Shown here piece by piece: positions 41,535 to 50,598 of a stretch of 64,000 bases of DNA. Source of the stretch: DATARH01 sp036268425. GTDB taxonomy: Bacteria; Pseudomonadota; Alphaproteobacteria; ATCC43930; CGMCC-115725. Within the stretch, counting starts at the first letter, position 1. Each line of letters begins with the position of its first letter. The translations under genes and the position numbers were made by a program. A model generated the notes under the pieces. The model saw only the letters and a list, made by a program, of their open reading frames with translations. It ran no database searches and was not told the origin of the DNA. Where the stretch lies: NCBI GenBank assembly GCA_036268425.1, contig DATAUE010000108.1, positions 62,001-126,000 on the forward strand. Direction: 5' to 3'.

Positions 41535-42422
41535 ATGTTCGAAGGATTTACCCGCACTGAAATCGACACCTCGGGCGCGCGCATTCATCTGCGCCACGGC
41601 GGCGATGGGCCGCCCTTGCTGCTGTTGCACGGCAATCCGATGACGCATGTGTCGTGGCACAAGATCGCCAACCGCCTCGCCGAGCATTTCCACGTCGTGT
41701 GCGCCGATCTGCGCGGCTACGGCGACAGCGTCGGCCCGGACGATGGCGGCGAAAACAACATCAACTACTCGTTCCGCGCGATGGCGCTGGATCAGGTCGA
41801 GGTGATGGAAAAGCTCGGCTACCGCCAGTTTTTCGTCGCCGGGCACGACCGTGGCGCGCGCACAACGGCACGCATGTGTCTCGACCACAACGACCGGGTG
41901 ACGAAGGCGGCAGTGATCGACATTCTGCCTAACCACCACGTCTGGACGCATGCCTCGATGAACTGGGCGCTGAAATCGTGGCACTGGTCGATGATGGTCC
42001 AGCCTTACGATTTCCCCGAGCGCATGCTCGCCGGTATTCCGGCGCAGTACTTCATGGAGAAGAAACTGTCGAAGCCCGGCATCGGCCTCGGCTTTTTCGA
42101 CCCCGAAGCGTTCGCGGAATATGTCCGCTGCTTCAACTGGAAGACGATCAAAGGCTCGTGCGCCGATTACCGCGCCTGCGCGACCTGCGACTTTGAGATG
42201 GATACGGCCGATTTCAATGCCGGCAACAAAATCACCTTGCCGCTATTGGTGATCTGGGGCCAGCGCAGCCACACCGAAAGCGTCCATGGCGATGTGCTCG
42301 CCGTGTGGAAGGCGAACTATGCCACCGATGCCTGGGGCGGCGCCCTCCCTTGCGGTCATTATGTGCCCGAGGAAGCGCCAAACGAGACGTACGACCATCT
42401 GATGAAGCATTTCAAAGGCTGA
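41535..42422 (+). CDS. Haloacetate (fluoroacetate) dehalogenase-like alpha/beta-hydrolase
   Basis: 295 aa. Fluoroacetate dehalogenase RPA1163 uses Asp110, Arg111, Arg114, His155, Trp156, Tyr219 and His280. The same residues are visible here at nearly constant offset: GHDRGAR gives Asp105, Arg106 and Arg109; KSWHWSM gives His150 and Trp151 (halide pocket); DYRACAT gives Tyr212; and CGHYVPEEAP gives His275. HGNPMTHVSW and ADLRGYGDS complete the fold. The enzyme should cleave a carbon-halogen bond of a short haloacid, although related hydrolases can act on esters. The start is ATG 41535, 8 bases after AAAGGG. It begins a six-gene co-directional run. Confidence 0.88.
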   Translation: MFEGFTRTEIDTSGARIHLRHGGDGPPLLLLHGNPMTHVSWHKIANRLAEHFHVVCADLRGYGDSVGPDDGGENNINYSFRAMALDQVEVMEKLGYRQFFVAGHDRGARTTARMCLDHNDRVTKAAVIDILPNHHVWTHASMNWALKSWHWSMMVQPYDFPERMLAGIPAQYFMEKKLSKPGIGLGFFDPEAFAEYVRCFNWKTIKGSCADYRACATCDFEMDTADFNAGNKITLPLLVIWGQRSHTESVHGDVLAVWKANYATDAWGGALPCGHYVPEEAPNETYDHLMKHFKG

Positions 42423-42490
42423 ACTGATGTAGCGGGTCGGGTGATCGCTGCATTAGTTTGCGCCTTCTTTGAGCGACCAGGGGAAGCGGG

Positions 42491-43693
42491 ATGGATTTCG
42501 AACCTTCAGACAAGGTGAAGGAGCTTTCGGCGCGGGTTCGCGGCTTTATGGAGAGCCATGTCTATCCCGCCGAAAAACTGTTCGAGCGGCAACTCAACGA
42601 GGCGCCGACCCGCTGGCAGATCCCGCCGATCCTCGAAGAACTCAAGGCCAAGGCGCGGGCTGAAGGGTTGTGGAACCTGTTTCTGCCGGAAAGCGAAAAG
42701 GGCGCGGGACTGACCAATCTCGAATACGCGCCGCTCTGCGAGATCATGGGCCGCTCGCCGATCGCGCCGGAGGCGTTCAACTGCTCGGCGCCCGACACCG
42801 GCAACATGGAAACGCTGGTGCGCTACGCGACGCCGGCGCAGCAGGAGCAATGGCTGAAACCGTTGCTGGCCGGCGAAATCCGCTCGTCCTTTGCGATGAC
42901 CGAGCCGGCGGTCGCCTCGTCCGACGCCACCAATATCGAGGCATCGATCCGCCGCGAGGGCAACAGCAGCTACGTCATCAATGCCCGCAAATGGTGGACA
43001 TCGGGGGCGATGGACCCGCGCTGCAAAATCTTCATCCTGATGGGCAAGACCGATCCGAACGCGCCACGTCACCAGCAGCAATCAATGATACTGGTGCCGC
43101 GCGACACGCCGGGCGTCACGGTGATGCGGCCGCTGACCGTTTTCGGCTATGACGACGCGCCGCACGGCCACGCCGAAGTCGATTTCAAGGATGTGCGGGT
43201 GCCGATCGAAAACATCCTGCTCGGCGAGGGGCGCGGTTTCGAGATTGCGCAAGGGCGGCTCGGGCCGGGGCGCATCCATCATTGCATGCGGATGATCGGC
43301 CTCGCCGAGCGCTCGCTCGAAGCGATGGTGGCGCGCGTCAAAAGCCGCGTCGCCTTCGGCCGGCCGCTCGCCGACCAAGGGGTGATCCGCGAATGGATCG
43401 CCGACTCGCGCATGGAGATCGAGCAGTCGCGCCTCTTGACGCTCAAAGCCGCCTACATGATGGACACGGTGGGCAATAAGGGGGCGCAGGCCGAGATCGC
43501 GATGATCAAGGTGGTGGCGCCGAAGATGCTGCTGGCGGTGATCGACCGCGCCATCCAGGCGCATGGCGGCGCCGGCGTCAGCCAGGATTTCGGCCTCGCG
43601 TATGCTTGGGCGCGCTCGCGCATCATGCGCCTCGTCGACGGCCCGGACGAGGTGCACCGCCGGGCGGTCGCGCGGGTGGAATTGCGGAAGTGA
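42491..43693 (+). CDS. Acyl-CoA dehydrogenase, ACAD10/11- and LvaC-like
   Basis: 400 aa, FAD-dependent dehydrogenase. WNLFLPESEKGAGLTNLEYA, SSFAMTEPAVASSDATNI, NARKWWTSGAMDPRCKIF, GYDDAPHGHAEVDFKDVRVP and the C-terminal IMRLVDGPDEVHRRAVAR match the ACAD10/ACAD11 subgroup. In mammals such dehydrogenase domains are fused to an APH-type kinase; in Pseudomonas levulinate catabolism LvaC works with the kinase LvaA. Here the kinase is the very next gene, overlapping by 4 bases. The pair is therefore likely to process 4-hydroxyacyl-CoA by phosphorylation and elimination. The substrate chain length is unknown. Confidence 0.92.
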   Translation: MDFEPSDKVKELSARVRGFMESHVYPAEKLFERQLNEAPTRWQIPPILEELKAKARAEGLWNLFLPESEKGAGLTNLEYAPLCEIMGRSPIAPEAFNCSAPDTGNMETLVRYATPAQQEQWLKPLLAGEIRSSFAMTEPAVASSDATNIEASIRREGNSSYVINARKWWTSGAMDPRCKIFILMGKTDPNAPRHQQQSMILVPRDTPGVTVMRPLTVFGYDDAPHGHAEVDFKDVRVPIENILLGEGRGFEIAQGRLGPGRIHHCMRMIGLAERSLEAMVARVKSRVAFGRPLADQGVIREWIADSRMEIEQSRLLTLKAAYMMDTVGNKGAQAEIAMIKVVAPKMLLAVIDRAIQAHGGAGVSQDFGLAYAWARSRIMRLVDGPDEVHRRAVARVELRK

Positions 43694-44778
43694 CCCTCGA
43701 AGCGGCCGAACTGATCGAGCAGCGCGCCGATGAACGGCTCGATACGACGCGGCTCGAACCGTATCTGCGGGCGCACCTGGAAGGTGCCGAAGGCACGCTG
43801 ACGGTCAGTCAATTCCACGGCGGCAAGGCCAACCTGACTTACCTGCTGTGCTTCCGTGGCAACGGCGTTGAACACGAGTTCGTGTTGCGGCGGCCGCCGC
43901 TTGGGCCGATCCCGCCCGGCGCGCACGACATGCGGCGCGAACATCGCGTCCTGTCGCGGCTGCACCGGCAGTTCGCGGCGGCGCCGTGCAGTCTGCTGCT
44001 GTGCGCGGATGACAGCATTATCGGTGCGATCTTCATCGTCGAGCAGCGGCGGCACGGGTTTGTCATCCGCGACGATATTCCGGCCGAATTTGCCGGCCGA
44101 CCCGACCTCAACCGGCGCATCGGCGAAAGCCTGATCGACACGCTCGCCGATTTGCACCGCGTGTCGCCGGAAGCTGTCGGCCTTGACGATCTCGGCCGCC
44201 CGGACGGCTTTGTCGAGCGCCAGCTTTCCGGCTGGAGCCGGCGCTGGCACGCCTCGCAAGGCGGCGAGGAAGCCGAACGCGCCGCCGCCGCGATGGCTCC
44301 GGTCCTCGACTGGCTTGCGGCAAACCTGCCGCGATCGGGTGCCGCAGCCCTGCTGCACAACGATTTCCGCCTCGATAATTGCCTGCTCGACAACGCCGAT
44401 CCCGGGCGGATCGAGGCGGTCCTCGATTGGGATATGTGCACTCAGGGCGACCCTCTGGCCGATCTCGGTTATGTGCTGAATTATTGGGTCGAGCCGGGCG
44501 ACGATCCGGCCTGGCGCGAAATCGCGGCGATGCCGACATGGCGCGACGGCTTCCTGTTACGCGCCGAGGCAGTCGCACGCTATGCCGCGCGCACCGGCTT
44601 TGATGTCGCCGCGGTCGGCTGGCATCAGGTGTTCGCGGCGTTCAAACTCGCGGTCATCATTCAACAGATTTACATCCGCTTTGTCCGCGGCCAGACCCAG
44701 GACGAACGTTTCCGGCATTACTATCGCCGCGTCATCGGCCTCGCCGACAAGGCGCGCGGTCTCACCAGCACCCTCTGA
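43690..44778 (+). CDS. APH-fold kinase, LvaA/ACAD10-11 kinase-like
   Basis: About 362 aa, aminoglycoside-phosphotransferase fold. The P-loop strand is SQFHGGKANLTYLLCF, the Lys equivalent lies near EFVLRRPPLGPIPPGAHDM, the catalytic loop is LLHNDFRLDNCLLD (His223, Asp225, Asn230) and the metal Asp is in AVLDWDMCTQGDPLADLGY (Asp246). RPPLGPIPPGAHDMRREHRV is typical of the kinases that partner acyl-CoA dehydrogenases. The start is GTG 43690, overlapping the preceding TGA, so expression is coupled. The likely substrate is the 4-hydroxyl of a hydroxyacyl-CoA, not an antibiotic. Confidence 0.9.
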   Translation: MTLEAAELIEQRADERLDTTRLEPYLRAHLEGAEGTLTVSQFHGGKANLTYLLCFRGNGVEHEFVLRRPPLGPIPPGAHDMRREHRVLSRLHRQFAAAPCSLLLCADDSIIGAIFIVEQRRHGFVIRDDIPAEFAGRPDLNRRIGESLIDTLADLHRVSPEAVGLDDLGRPDGFVERQLSGWSRRWHASQGGEEAERAAAAMAPVLDWLAANLPRSGAAALLHNDFRLDNCLLDNADPGRIEAVLDWDMCTQGDPLADLGYVLNYWVEPGDDPAWREIAAMPTWRDGFLLRAEAVARYAARTGFDVAAVGWHQVFAAFKLAVIIQQIYIRFVRGQTQDERFRHYYRRVIGLADKARGLTSTL

Positions 44779-44788
44779 CCGCGCCGAC

Positions 44789-45625
44789 ATGAAAAAGCTG
44801 TTCCTCGTGGGGTGCCCGCGCAGCGGGACGACGTGGCTGCAGATCATCCTCGGCAGCCACTCGGAAATCGCGACACGCCGCGAAACCCACCTGTTCGACG
44901 GCTACATGGCGAGCCTCTACAACCATTGGCAGCGCGAAGTCTACGCACCGCACAAGGACGGTTTGCGGGTGCTGCTGGATCAGGCCGAGTTCGACACCGC
45001 CATCCGGCACTTCTGCGATGTCGTGTTCGCCAAGATCGCCGCTTCGAAGCCCGGCGCCGATTACATCCTTGAAAAGACGCCGGGCCACGTTTTGCATCAC
45101 CACACGATCCGGCGGCTCTACCCGGAATCGCGCTTTCTGCATCTGGTGCGCGACCCGCGGGCCGTCGTCGCCTCGCTGCTCGCCGTAAAGAAAGAGCCGT
45201 GGGGCAGCTGGGCGCCTGCGGATGCGTTCCAGGCAGCGCGGATCTGGCGCAATCACGTCGCCATTGGCCATGAACTCGCGCGCGATCATGCCGCCTGTCT
45301 CGAGTTGCGCTTTGAGGATCTGGTCGCAACGCCCGACGCCGTGCTCGACCGCCTTTATCGTTGGCTGGGCCTCGACCCGGTGACTTACGACACCGAACGG
45401 TTTTCCCTCTGTCACCTCAAACAGCACCAGGGCGAGGGCGAACAGTCTGATCCCGCTCGGGAAGATCGCGGCAACTTTTTCCGGCACGGACTGGTCAATG
45501 GCTGGGCGACCGAGCTAACCCGCGCGCAGATCGCCGTCGTCGAAGGAATATGCGCCGAATTGATCGTGGAACTGGGTTACGCTCCACAGCAGGTCGGCGT
45601 TATCGGCTACGCACCAACGCAGTAG
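44789..45625 (+). CDS. Sulfotransferase family protein
   Basis: About 278 aa, PAPS-dependent sulfotransferase fold. The 5'-phosphosulfate loop is FLVGCPRSGTTWLQIILGSH, and the 3'-phosphate-binding region is FLHLVRDPRAVVASLLAV with Arg and Ser. The catalytic Lys/His region is DYILEKTPGHVLHHHTIRRL. LRFEDLVATPDAVLDRLYRW is the usual C-terminal helix. The acceptor is unknown. It starts 10 bases after the kinase stop and belongs to the same run. ATG 44789 gives the canonical N-terminus; a longer frame upstream is an overlap with the kinase gene. Confidence 0.88.
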   Translation: MKKLFLVGCPRSGTTWLQIILGSHSEIATRRETHLFDGYMASLYNHWQREVYAPHKDGLRVLLDQAEFDTAIRHFCDVVFAKIAASKPGADYILEKTPGHVLHHHTIRRLYPESRFLHLVRDPRAVVASLLAVKKEPWGSWAPADAFQAARIWRNHVAIGHELARDHAACLELRFEDLVATPDAVLDRLYRWLGLDPVTYDTERFSLCHLKQHQGEGEQSDPAREDRGNFFRHGLVNGWATELTRAQIAVVEGICAELIVELGYAPQQVGVIGYAPTQ

Positions 45626-45664
45626 CCAAACGGCCCGCGTGAGAACCCCTTCAAGGAGTAGGCC

Positions 45665-46381
45665 ATGACGGAAATCAAAGCGCTGGTGCACGACGTGTTC
45701 GGCACGGTGGTCGATTGGCGTGGCGCGGTGACGGCGGACGGCGAGGCGCTGGGCGGTCGCCTCGGCATTACCGGTGTCGACTGGCAGGAATTTGCCGACC
45801 AGTGGCGCGGGCTTTACGCGCCGTCGATGAACAAGGTGCGCACCAAGGAACTGCCGTGGACCAATCTCGATGCGCTGCATCGCATGGCGCTCGACTCGCT
45901 GCTCGACAAGTTCGGCATTGCCGGCAAGCTCAGCGAGGAGGACAAGGTGTGGTTCAACCTGACCTGGCACCGGCTGAAGCCGTGGCCGGATTCGGTGCCG
46001 GGCCTCACCCGCATCAAAAAGAAATTCATCATCGCGACGCTGTCGAACGGCACGGTGCGCCTCCTGACCGACATGGCAAAGCATTGCGGCCTGCCGTGGG
46101 ATACGGTGCTCGGCTCCGACATCCCGCGCGCGTACAAGCCTGATGCGGGGATGTACCAGTCGGCGATCGAGTTGCTCGGCTCGGGTGACCCCGGCGCGGT
46201 GATGATGACGGCGGCGCACAACAACGATCTTGTCGCCGCCTCGAAGCACGGGATGAAGACGGCCTATATCAACCGCCCCTATGAAAAGGGCACCAAGCAG
46301 GATCGCGACTTCAAGGCCGAGCACGATTTCACCTATGTTGCCACCAGCTTTGAGGATCTGGCGACGCAACTCGGAACCTGA
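45665..46381 (+). CDS. HAD-superfamily haloacid dehalogenase type II-like protein
   Basis: About 238 aa. The nucleophile is Asp10 in VHDVFGTVVDWR, with Thr14; TLSNGTVRLL supplies Ser127; AYKPDAGMYQ supplies Lys158. These match the L-2-haloacid dehalogenase layout. The loop that in characterised L-2-haloacid dehalogenases reads SSNAWD is here TAAHNND, a His-containing variant common in uncharacterised relatives, so dehalogenase activity is possible but not certain. AAGGAG precedes the ATG. It follows the sulfotransferase by 39 bases and precedes ligD. Confidence 0.85.
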   Translation: MTEIKALVHDVFGTVVDWRGAVTADGEALGGRLGITGVDWQEFADQWRGLYAPSMNKVRTKELPWTNLDALHRMALDSLLDKFGIAGKLSEEDKVWFNLTWHRLKPWPDSVPGLTRIKKKFIIATLSNGTVRLLTDMAKHCGLPWDTVLGSDIPRAYKPDAGMYQSAIELLGSGDPGAVMMTAAHNNDLVAASKHGMKTAYINRPYEKGTKQDRDFKAEHDFTYVATSFEDLATQLGT

Positions 46382-46435
46382 TCGGGAACCCAGAGACGCC
46401 GCACATCGTTTCGCCGCTATACGGCGGAGCCGGCA

Positions 46436-49075
46436 ATGGCGCTTGAAGAATATCAACGCAAACGCGATTTCGGAAAGACACCGGAACCGGCCGGCGCAGC
46501 CTCACGCCGCAAAAGGCCGGCCGTCGCGCTGTCATTTGTCGTGCAGAAACACGCCGCGACCCGGCTGCATTACGATTTCCGCCTCGAACTCGGCGGCGTC
46601 TTGCTGAGTTGGGCGGTGCCCAAAGGGCCAAGCCTCGACCCCGGTGAAAAGCGCCTCGCGGTGCATGTCGAAGACCACCCGATCGAATATGGCGGGTTCG
46701 AGGGCGTCATCCCGAAAGGCCAGTACGGCGGCGGCACGGTCTTGCTCTGGGACCGCGGCACCTGGACCCCGTTGGAACCGGACCCGGACGCGACGTACCG
46801 CAAGGGCTCGCTGAAATTCCGCCTCGACGGCGAGAAACTGCGGGGCAACTGGGCCTTGGTGCGGATGGGCGGAAAGGCGGCCCCCAAAAAGCCGGGCGAC
46901 CATGAAAACTGGCTGCTGATCAAGGAACGCGACGAAATCGCCGAACCCGACAGCGGCAGCGCGCTGGTTGACGACAACCCGCTCAGCGTCGCGACCGGCC
47001 GCGCGATGGACGCGATCGCCAAGGAGCGCGACCGCGTGTGGGATTCCGGGAAGGGCGAGGTAACGCAGACCCCCGCTTCTTCCAAGCAGCGCGTCCCGGC
47101 AAAGCAGGCCGCGGCGGCACGGCTGCAGGGCGGACGCGCGGCTGCGATGCCCGATGTTGTCGCGCCGCAGCTCGCGACCGCGGCGGAGCGCGCGCCGGAC
47201 GGTGCCGATTGGCTGCACGAGATCAAGTATGACGGCTATCGCCTGCTGGCGCGCATCGAGCGCGGCACTGTCCGGCTGACAACCCGCAAAGGCCTGGACT
47301 GGACCGCGAAGTTTCCGGCCCTCGCGGAAGCGCTCGCTGAATTGCCAGTCGACACGGCGTTGCTCGACGGCGAAGTCGTCGCGCTGGCACCGGACGGCTC
47401 AACCAATTTCGGCACCTTGCAGGATGCAATCGCCAATCGCGACACTGGCGCCCTGCTCTACTACGCCTTCGACCTGCTGTACCGCGACGGCGACGATTTG
47501 ACCGCCGCGCCCCTCGACCGGCGCAAGGCGGCGCTCGCGGAAATCGTGCCGGTGCAGGCGGACGGTACGATTCGTTACAGCGACCACCAGGAAGGGCGCG
47601 GCTCCGATTTCCTGCGGCACGTCGCACAATACGGCCTCGAAGGCGTTGTCTCCAAACGGCGCGACCGGCCCTATCGCCCCGGCCGCAGCAGCGACTGGCT
47701 CAAGATCAAATGCACTAACCGCGACGAGTTCATCGTGATCGGCTTTACCGATCCGAGCGGCACAAGGCTTGGCTTCGGCGCGCTGGTGCTGGGCTATTGC
47801 GACCCGCAACAGCGGCTGCATTACGCCGGCCGCTGCGGCACCGGGTTCAGCGACGCGCTGCTGCACGATCTGCGGCAACGGCTTGATGCAACGGCGCGCG
47901 CGAAATCGGCCGCGAACGTGCCCAAGGGCATACCGGTCAAGGATGTGCATTGGGTCGAGCCGCGCCTCGTCGCCGAAGTGCAGTATTCGAACTGGACCTC
48001 GGACGGTGTTCTGCGGCACGCCGCCTTCTTGGGGCTGCGCGAGGACAAAAGCGCGGAGGAAGTCGTGTGCGAGCCGAAAAATCCCGCGGCCCGGGCAGAA
48101 CCGGCCGCACCCGCAAGCGCCAAGCCGATAGCAGCATCGGCGCAATTGGGGAGCCCTACGGTGTCGGCGCCGGCGCGCGACGGCAGCATCACCTTCGAGG
48201 GCGTGCGGATCACCCACCCAGACCGCGTACTGTACCCCGATACCGCCATCACCAAACTGGGGCTGGCGGAATATTACGCGGCAATCAAGGACTGGGCCTT
48301 GCCGGAACTGGCCGACCGGCCGCTTAGCCTGGTGCGCTGTCCCGATGGCCAGGGCAAGGAGTGCTTTTACCAGAAGCACCTGAGTTCGGGCGTGCCGGAC
48401 GCGCTGGGCCGCGTCGAGCTTCCCGAGAAATCCGGCAGCGAAATCTATCTGGTGATCAACGACCTCGCCGGTCTGGTCGCGATGGTGCAGATGGCGGTAC
48501 TGGAAATCCATCCGTGGGGCTCGACCACCGCCAAGGTCGAGACACCGGACCGCATTACCTTCGATTTCGACCCCGACGAAGGGCTGCCGTGGGAGCGAGT
48601 CACCGAAGCGGCAATCGAGATGCGCGAGGCGCTCGCCGGCATCGGGTTGCAAAGCTTTGCCAAGACGACCGGCGGGAAAGGACTGCACGTCGTCGTGCCG
48701 ATCGCGCCGAAACTCGACTGGGATGCGGTCAAGGAATTCGCGAAATGGGTGGCGGAACGGTTTGTGACCGCCTATCCCGACCGCTATACCTCGAACATGG
48801 CAAAGCGCGCCCGCACTGGCCGCATCTTTATCGACTATCTGCGCAACGGCCGCGGCGCCACCGCGATCGGCGCCTATTCCCCCCGCGCGCGCCCCGGCGC
48901 CACGGTTGCCACGCCGCTATTCTGGGAGGAGGTTGAGAAGGGCCTGAAACCGGCCGACCTGACCGTCCTCACCCTCCCCGCCCGCCTCGCCAACCTTAAA
49001 TCCGACCCCTGGGCCGAGATGAAAAGCCTGCGCCAATCGATCAGCGCCAAGGTGCGCCGGGAAGTGGGAATATAA
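46436..49075 (+). CDS. ligD: Multifunctional DNA ligase D (phosphoesterase-ligase-polymerase)
   Basis: 879 aa, bacterial non-homologous end joining enzyme. Three domains in order: 3'-phosphoesterase (residues about 30-190; RLHYDFRLELGG, VHVEDHPIEYGGFEG, IPKGQYGGGTV), ATP-dependent ligase (about 240-550; HEIKYDGYRLLAR with adenylated Lys264, LLDGEVVAL, EGVVSKRRDRPYR, SSDWLKIKC) and archaeo-eukaryotic primase-type polymerase (about 590-879; ITFDFDPDEGLPW with metal Asp, TTGGKGLHVVVPI). Length and order match Pseudomonas-type LigD. Its partner Ku is not in the window. It is the last gene of the co-directional run. Confidence 0.97.
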   Translation: MALEEYQRKRDFGKTPEPAGAASRRKRPAVALSFVVQKHAATRLHYDFRLELGGVLLSWAVPKGPSLDPGEKRLAVHVEDHPIEYGGFEGVIPKGQYGGGTVLLWDRGTWTPLEPDPDATYRKGSLKFRLDGEKLRGNWALVRMGGKAAPKKPGDHENWLLIKERDEIAEPDSGSALVDDNPLSVATGRAMDAIAKERDRVWDSGKGEVTQTPASSKQRVPAKQAAAARLQGGRAAAMPDVVAPQLATAAERAPDGADWLHEIKYDGYRLLARIERGTVRLTTRKGLDWTAKFPALAEALAELPVDTALLDGEVVALAPDGSTNFGTLQDAIANRDTGALLYYAFDLLYRDGDDLTAAPLDRRKAALAEIVPVQADGTIRYSDHQEGRGSDFLRHVAQYGLEGVVSKRRDRPYRPGRSSDWLKIKCTNRDEFIVIGFTDPSGTRLGFGALVLGYCDPQQRLHYAGRCGTGFSDALLHDLRQRLDATARAKSAANVPKGIPVKDVHWVEPRLVAEVQYSNWTSDGVLRHAAFLGLREDKSAEEVVCEPKNPAARAEPAAPASAKPIAASAQLGSPTVSAPARDGSITFEGVRITHPDRVLYPDTAITKLGLAEYYAAIKDWALPELADRPLSLVRCPDGQGKECFYQKHLSSGVPDALGRVELPEKSGSEIYLVINDLAGLVAMVQMAVLEIHPWGSTTAKVETPDRITFDFDPDEGLPWERVTEAAIEMREALAGIGLQSFAKTTGGKGLHVVVPIAPKLDWDAVKEFAKWVAERFVTAYPDRYTSNMAKRARTGRIFIDYLRNGRGATAIGAYSPRARPGATVATPLFWEEVEKGLKPADLTVLTLPARLANLKSDPWAEMKSLRQSISAKVRREVGI

Positions 49076-49205
49076 CGGCCAGGCCTCCTTAAAAGCCAAA
49101 CGGCGCGTTCCGCCAATTCTTATCGCCATCCCTCAAGCCGCTCGGCAAAGATGTTTCACGCAAGACATGGCATGCGACACATCTGCCAGCAGCAGCACAA
49201 CTCCG

Positions 49206-50414
49206 TCAGGTTTGCTGCCGGTAATGCGTCAGACCGCCGACGACTTTCGGCGGGTGGGCACGGATGGCGTCTTCGATGGGGTCGCAGCCCCAGCCGGGGC
49301 GGTCGGGTACGGCGAGGTGGCCGTCGACGAATTCGGGAGCGTGGGTGAAGAGTTCGCCGTCCCAGGGCAGGCGATCGACATCGATCTCCATGATGCGCAG
49401 GTTGGGCACCGCCGCCGCGAAATGCAGGTTCATAAATGAGGCGAGGTGACCGTAGAAATTATGCGGCGCGATGTTGACCTCATGCGCTTCGGCGGCATTT
49501 GCGATCTTCATCGATTGCCAAACGCCGTTCCACACCGCGTCGATAATCGCGACATCCATCGATTGCGCCCGGAAATACGGCAGGAACTCGCGCATGCCGA
49601 GCAGGGTCTCACACGAACTGATCGGGTGCGGGCTGTGGCTTCTGACATATCCCAGCGCTTCAGCGCTGTAGCTGTCGATCTCGATCCAGAACATGTCGAG
49701 ATCGGCGATCGAGCGCAGGATTTTCAGATAACCCTCGGTCTTGGCGTTGAAATTGAGGTCGAGCAGCAGGTCCATGTCCGGTCCTGCGCCGTCGCGGATC
49801 GCGTCGAGATGCGTGCGCAGGTTACGCAGCACACGCTTGTCGACATTCAGCTCGGGGAAAAACGGCACGCCAAAGCCCGGTCGCCAACCGCGCGGCGCCG
49901 CCTCCGGGTTGTCGTACAGGAAGACATTGGTCTTCAGCGCGGTAAACCCGCGCTCTTTGGCTTCGGCGCCGATCTTTTTGACGCCGTCGAGATTGGTGAT
50001 CGGCGGCGTGAAGAAGCTCGGATGGTTGATCCGCCACGTCGCGCAATGCGACCAGTATACTCTGACACGATCACGCAATTTGCCGCCGAGCAGCACATGG
50101 CACGGCACGCCGAGCGCTTTGCCCTTGGCATCGAGCAGCGCGTTTTCGATCGCCCCCAGCGCCTCGGCGACGACCCCGCCGGCTGCCGGCCGCGTCATGC
50201 AGTAAAGTTCAGCGAAGATGCGTTCATGCTCGAATACATTCTGGCCGGTGACCCGCGACGCCAGCCGCTCGATGACCGCGGTGATGCCGGGCGAGCCGAA
50301 CCCTTCGTCGAACTCGCTCCAGCCGACGATGCCGTCATCGGTCGACAGCTTGAGGAAGTAATAATTGCGCCAACCGGCGTCGGCCCGCAGCACCTCGAGC
50401 CCGGTCACTTTCAT
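49206..50414 (-). CDS. Mandelate racemase/muconate lactonizing enzyme family protein
   Basis: About 402 aa, enolase superfamily. The N-terminal cap has FLKLSTDDGIVGWSEFDEGF. The barrel provides metal ligands in LLLDLNFNAKTEGYL (Asp), FWIEIDSYSAEALGY (Glu) and HPISSCETLLGMREFL (Glu). The general acid-base is in VNIAPHNFYGHLASF (His). The KxK catalytic strand appears as ALKTNVFLY, with a single Lys. It probably dehydrates or epimerises a sugar acid, fitting a genome that uses erythronate, but the substrate is not determined. ATG 50414 has better spacing from GGGAG than ATG 50420. Confidence 0.88.
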   Translation of the reverse strand: MKVTGLEVLRADAGWRNYYFLKLSTDDGIVGWSEFDEGFGSPGITAVIERLASRVTGQNVFEHERIFAELYCMTRPAAGGVVAEALGAIENALLDAKGKALGVPCHVLLGGKLRDRVRVYWSHCATWRINHPSFFTPPITNLDGVKKIGAEAKERGFTALKTNVFLYDNPEAAPRGWRPGFGVPFFPELNVDKRVLRNLRTHLDAIRDGAGPDMDLLLDLNFNAKTEGYLKILRSIADLDMFWIEIDSYSAEALGYVRSHSPHPISSCETLLGMREFLPYFRAQSMDVAIIDAVWNGVWQSMKIANAAEAHEVNIAPHNFYGHLASFMNLHFAAAVPNLRIMEIDVDRLPWDGELFTHAPEFVDGHLAVPDRPGWGCDPIEDAIRAHPPKVVGGLTHYRQQT

Positions 50415-50598
50415 CGTCATGTCTCCCGATCCTCTGCCGCTCCGGAAATCGGCAAAAAGTTGCGTATCCTTGCTGCCGATAAGGGTAAAGCGTTCTTTTC
50501 GATGTCTTTTGATTGCCTCGCGCGGTTACCCTACAAATCCTGAAGTGTCCCCTCCGGGCGAGTGATGCGACGACGATGCCTTTGAAGGTTAAGGGCTA

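Noticed and set aside
49446..50543. A 365-aa plus-strand open frame opposite the enolase-superfamily gene
   Set aside because: Antisense shadow: Arg/His/Asp-rich without motifs, while the minus strand has intact metal ligands.
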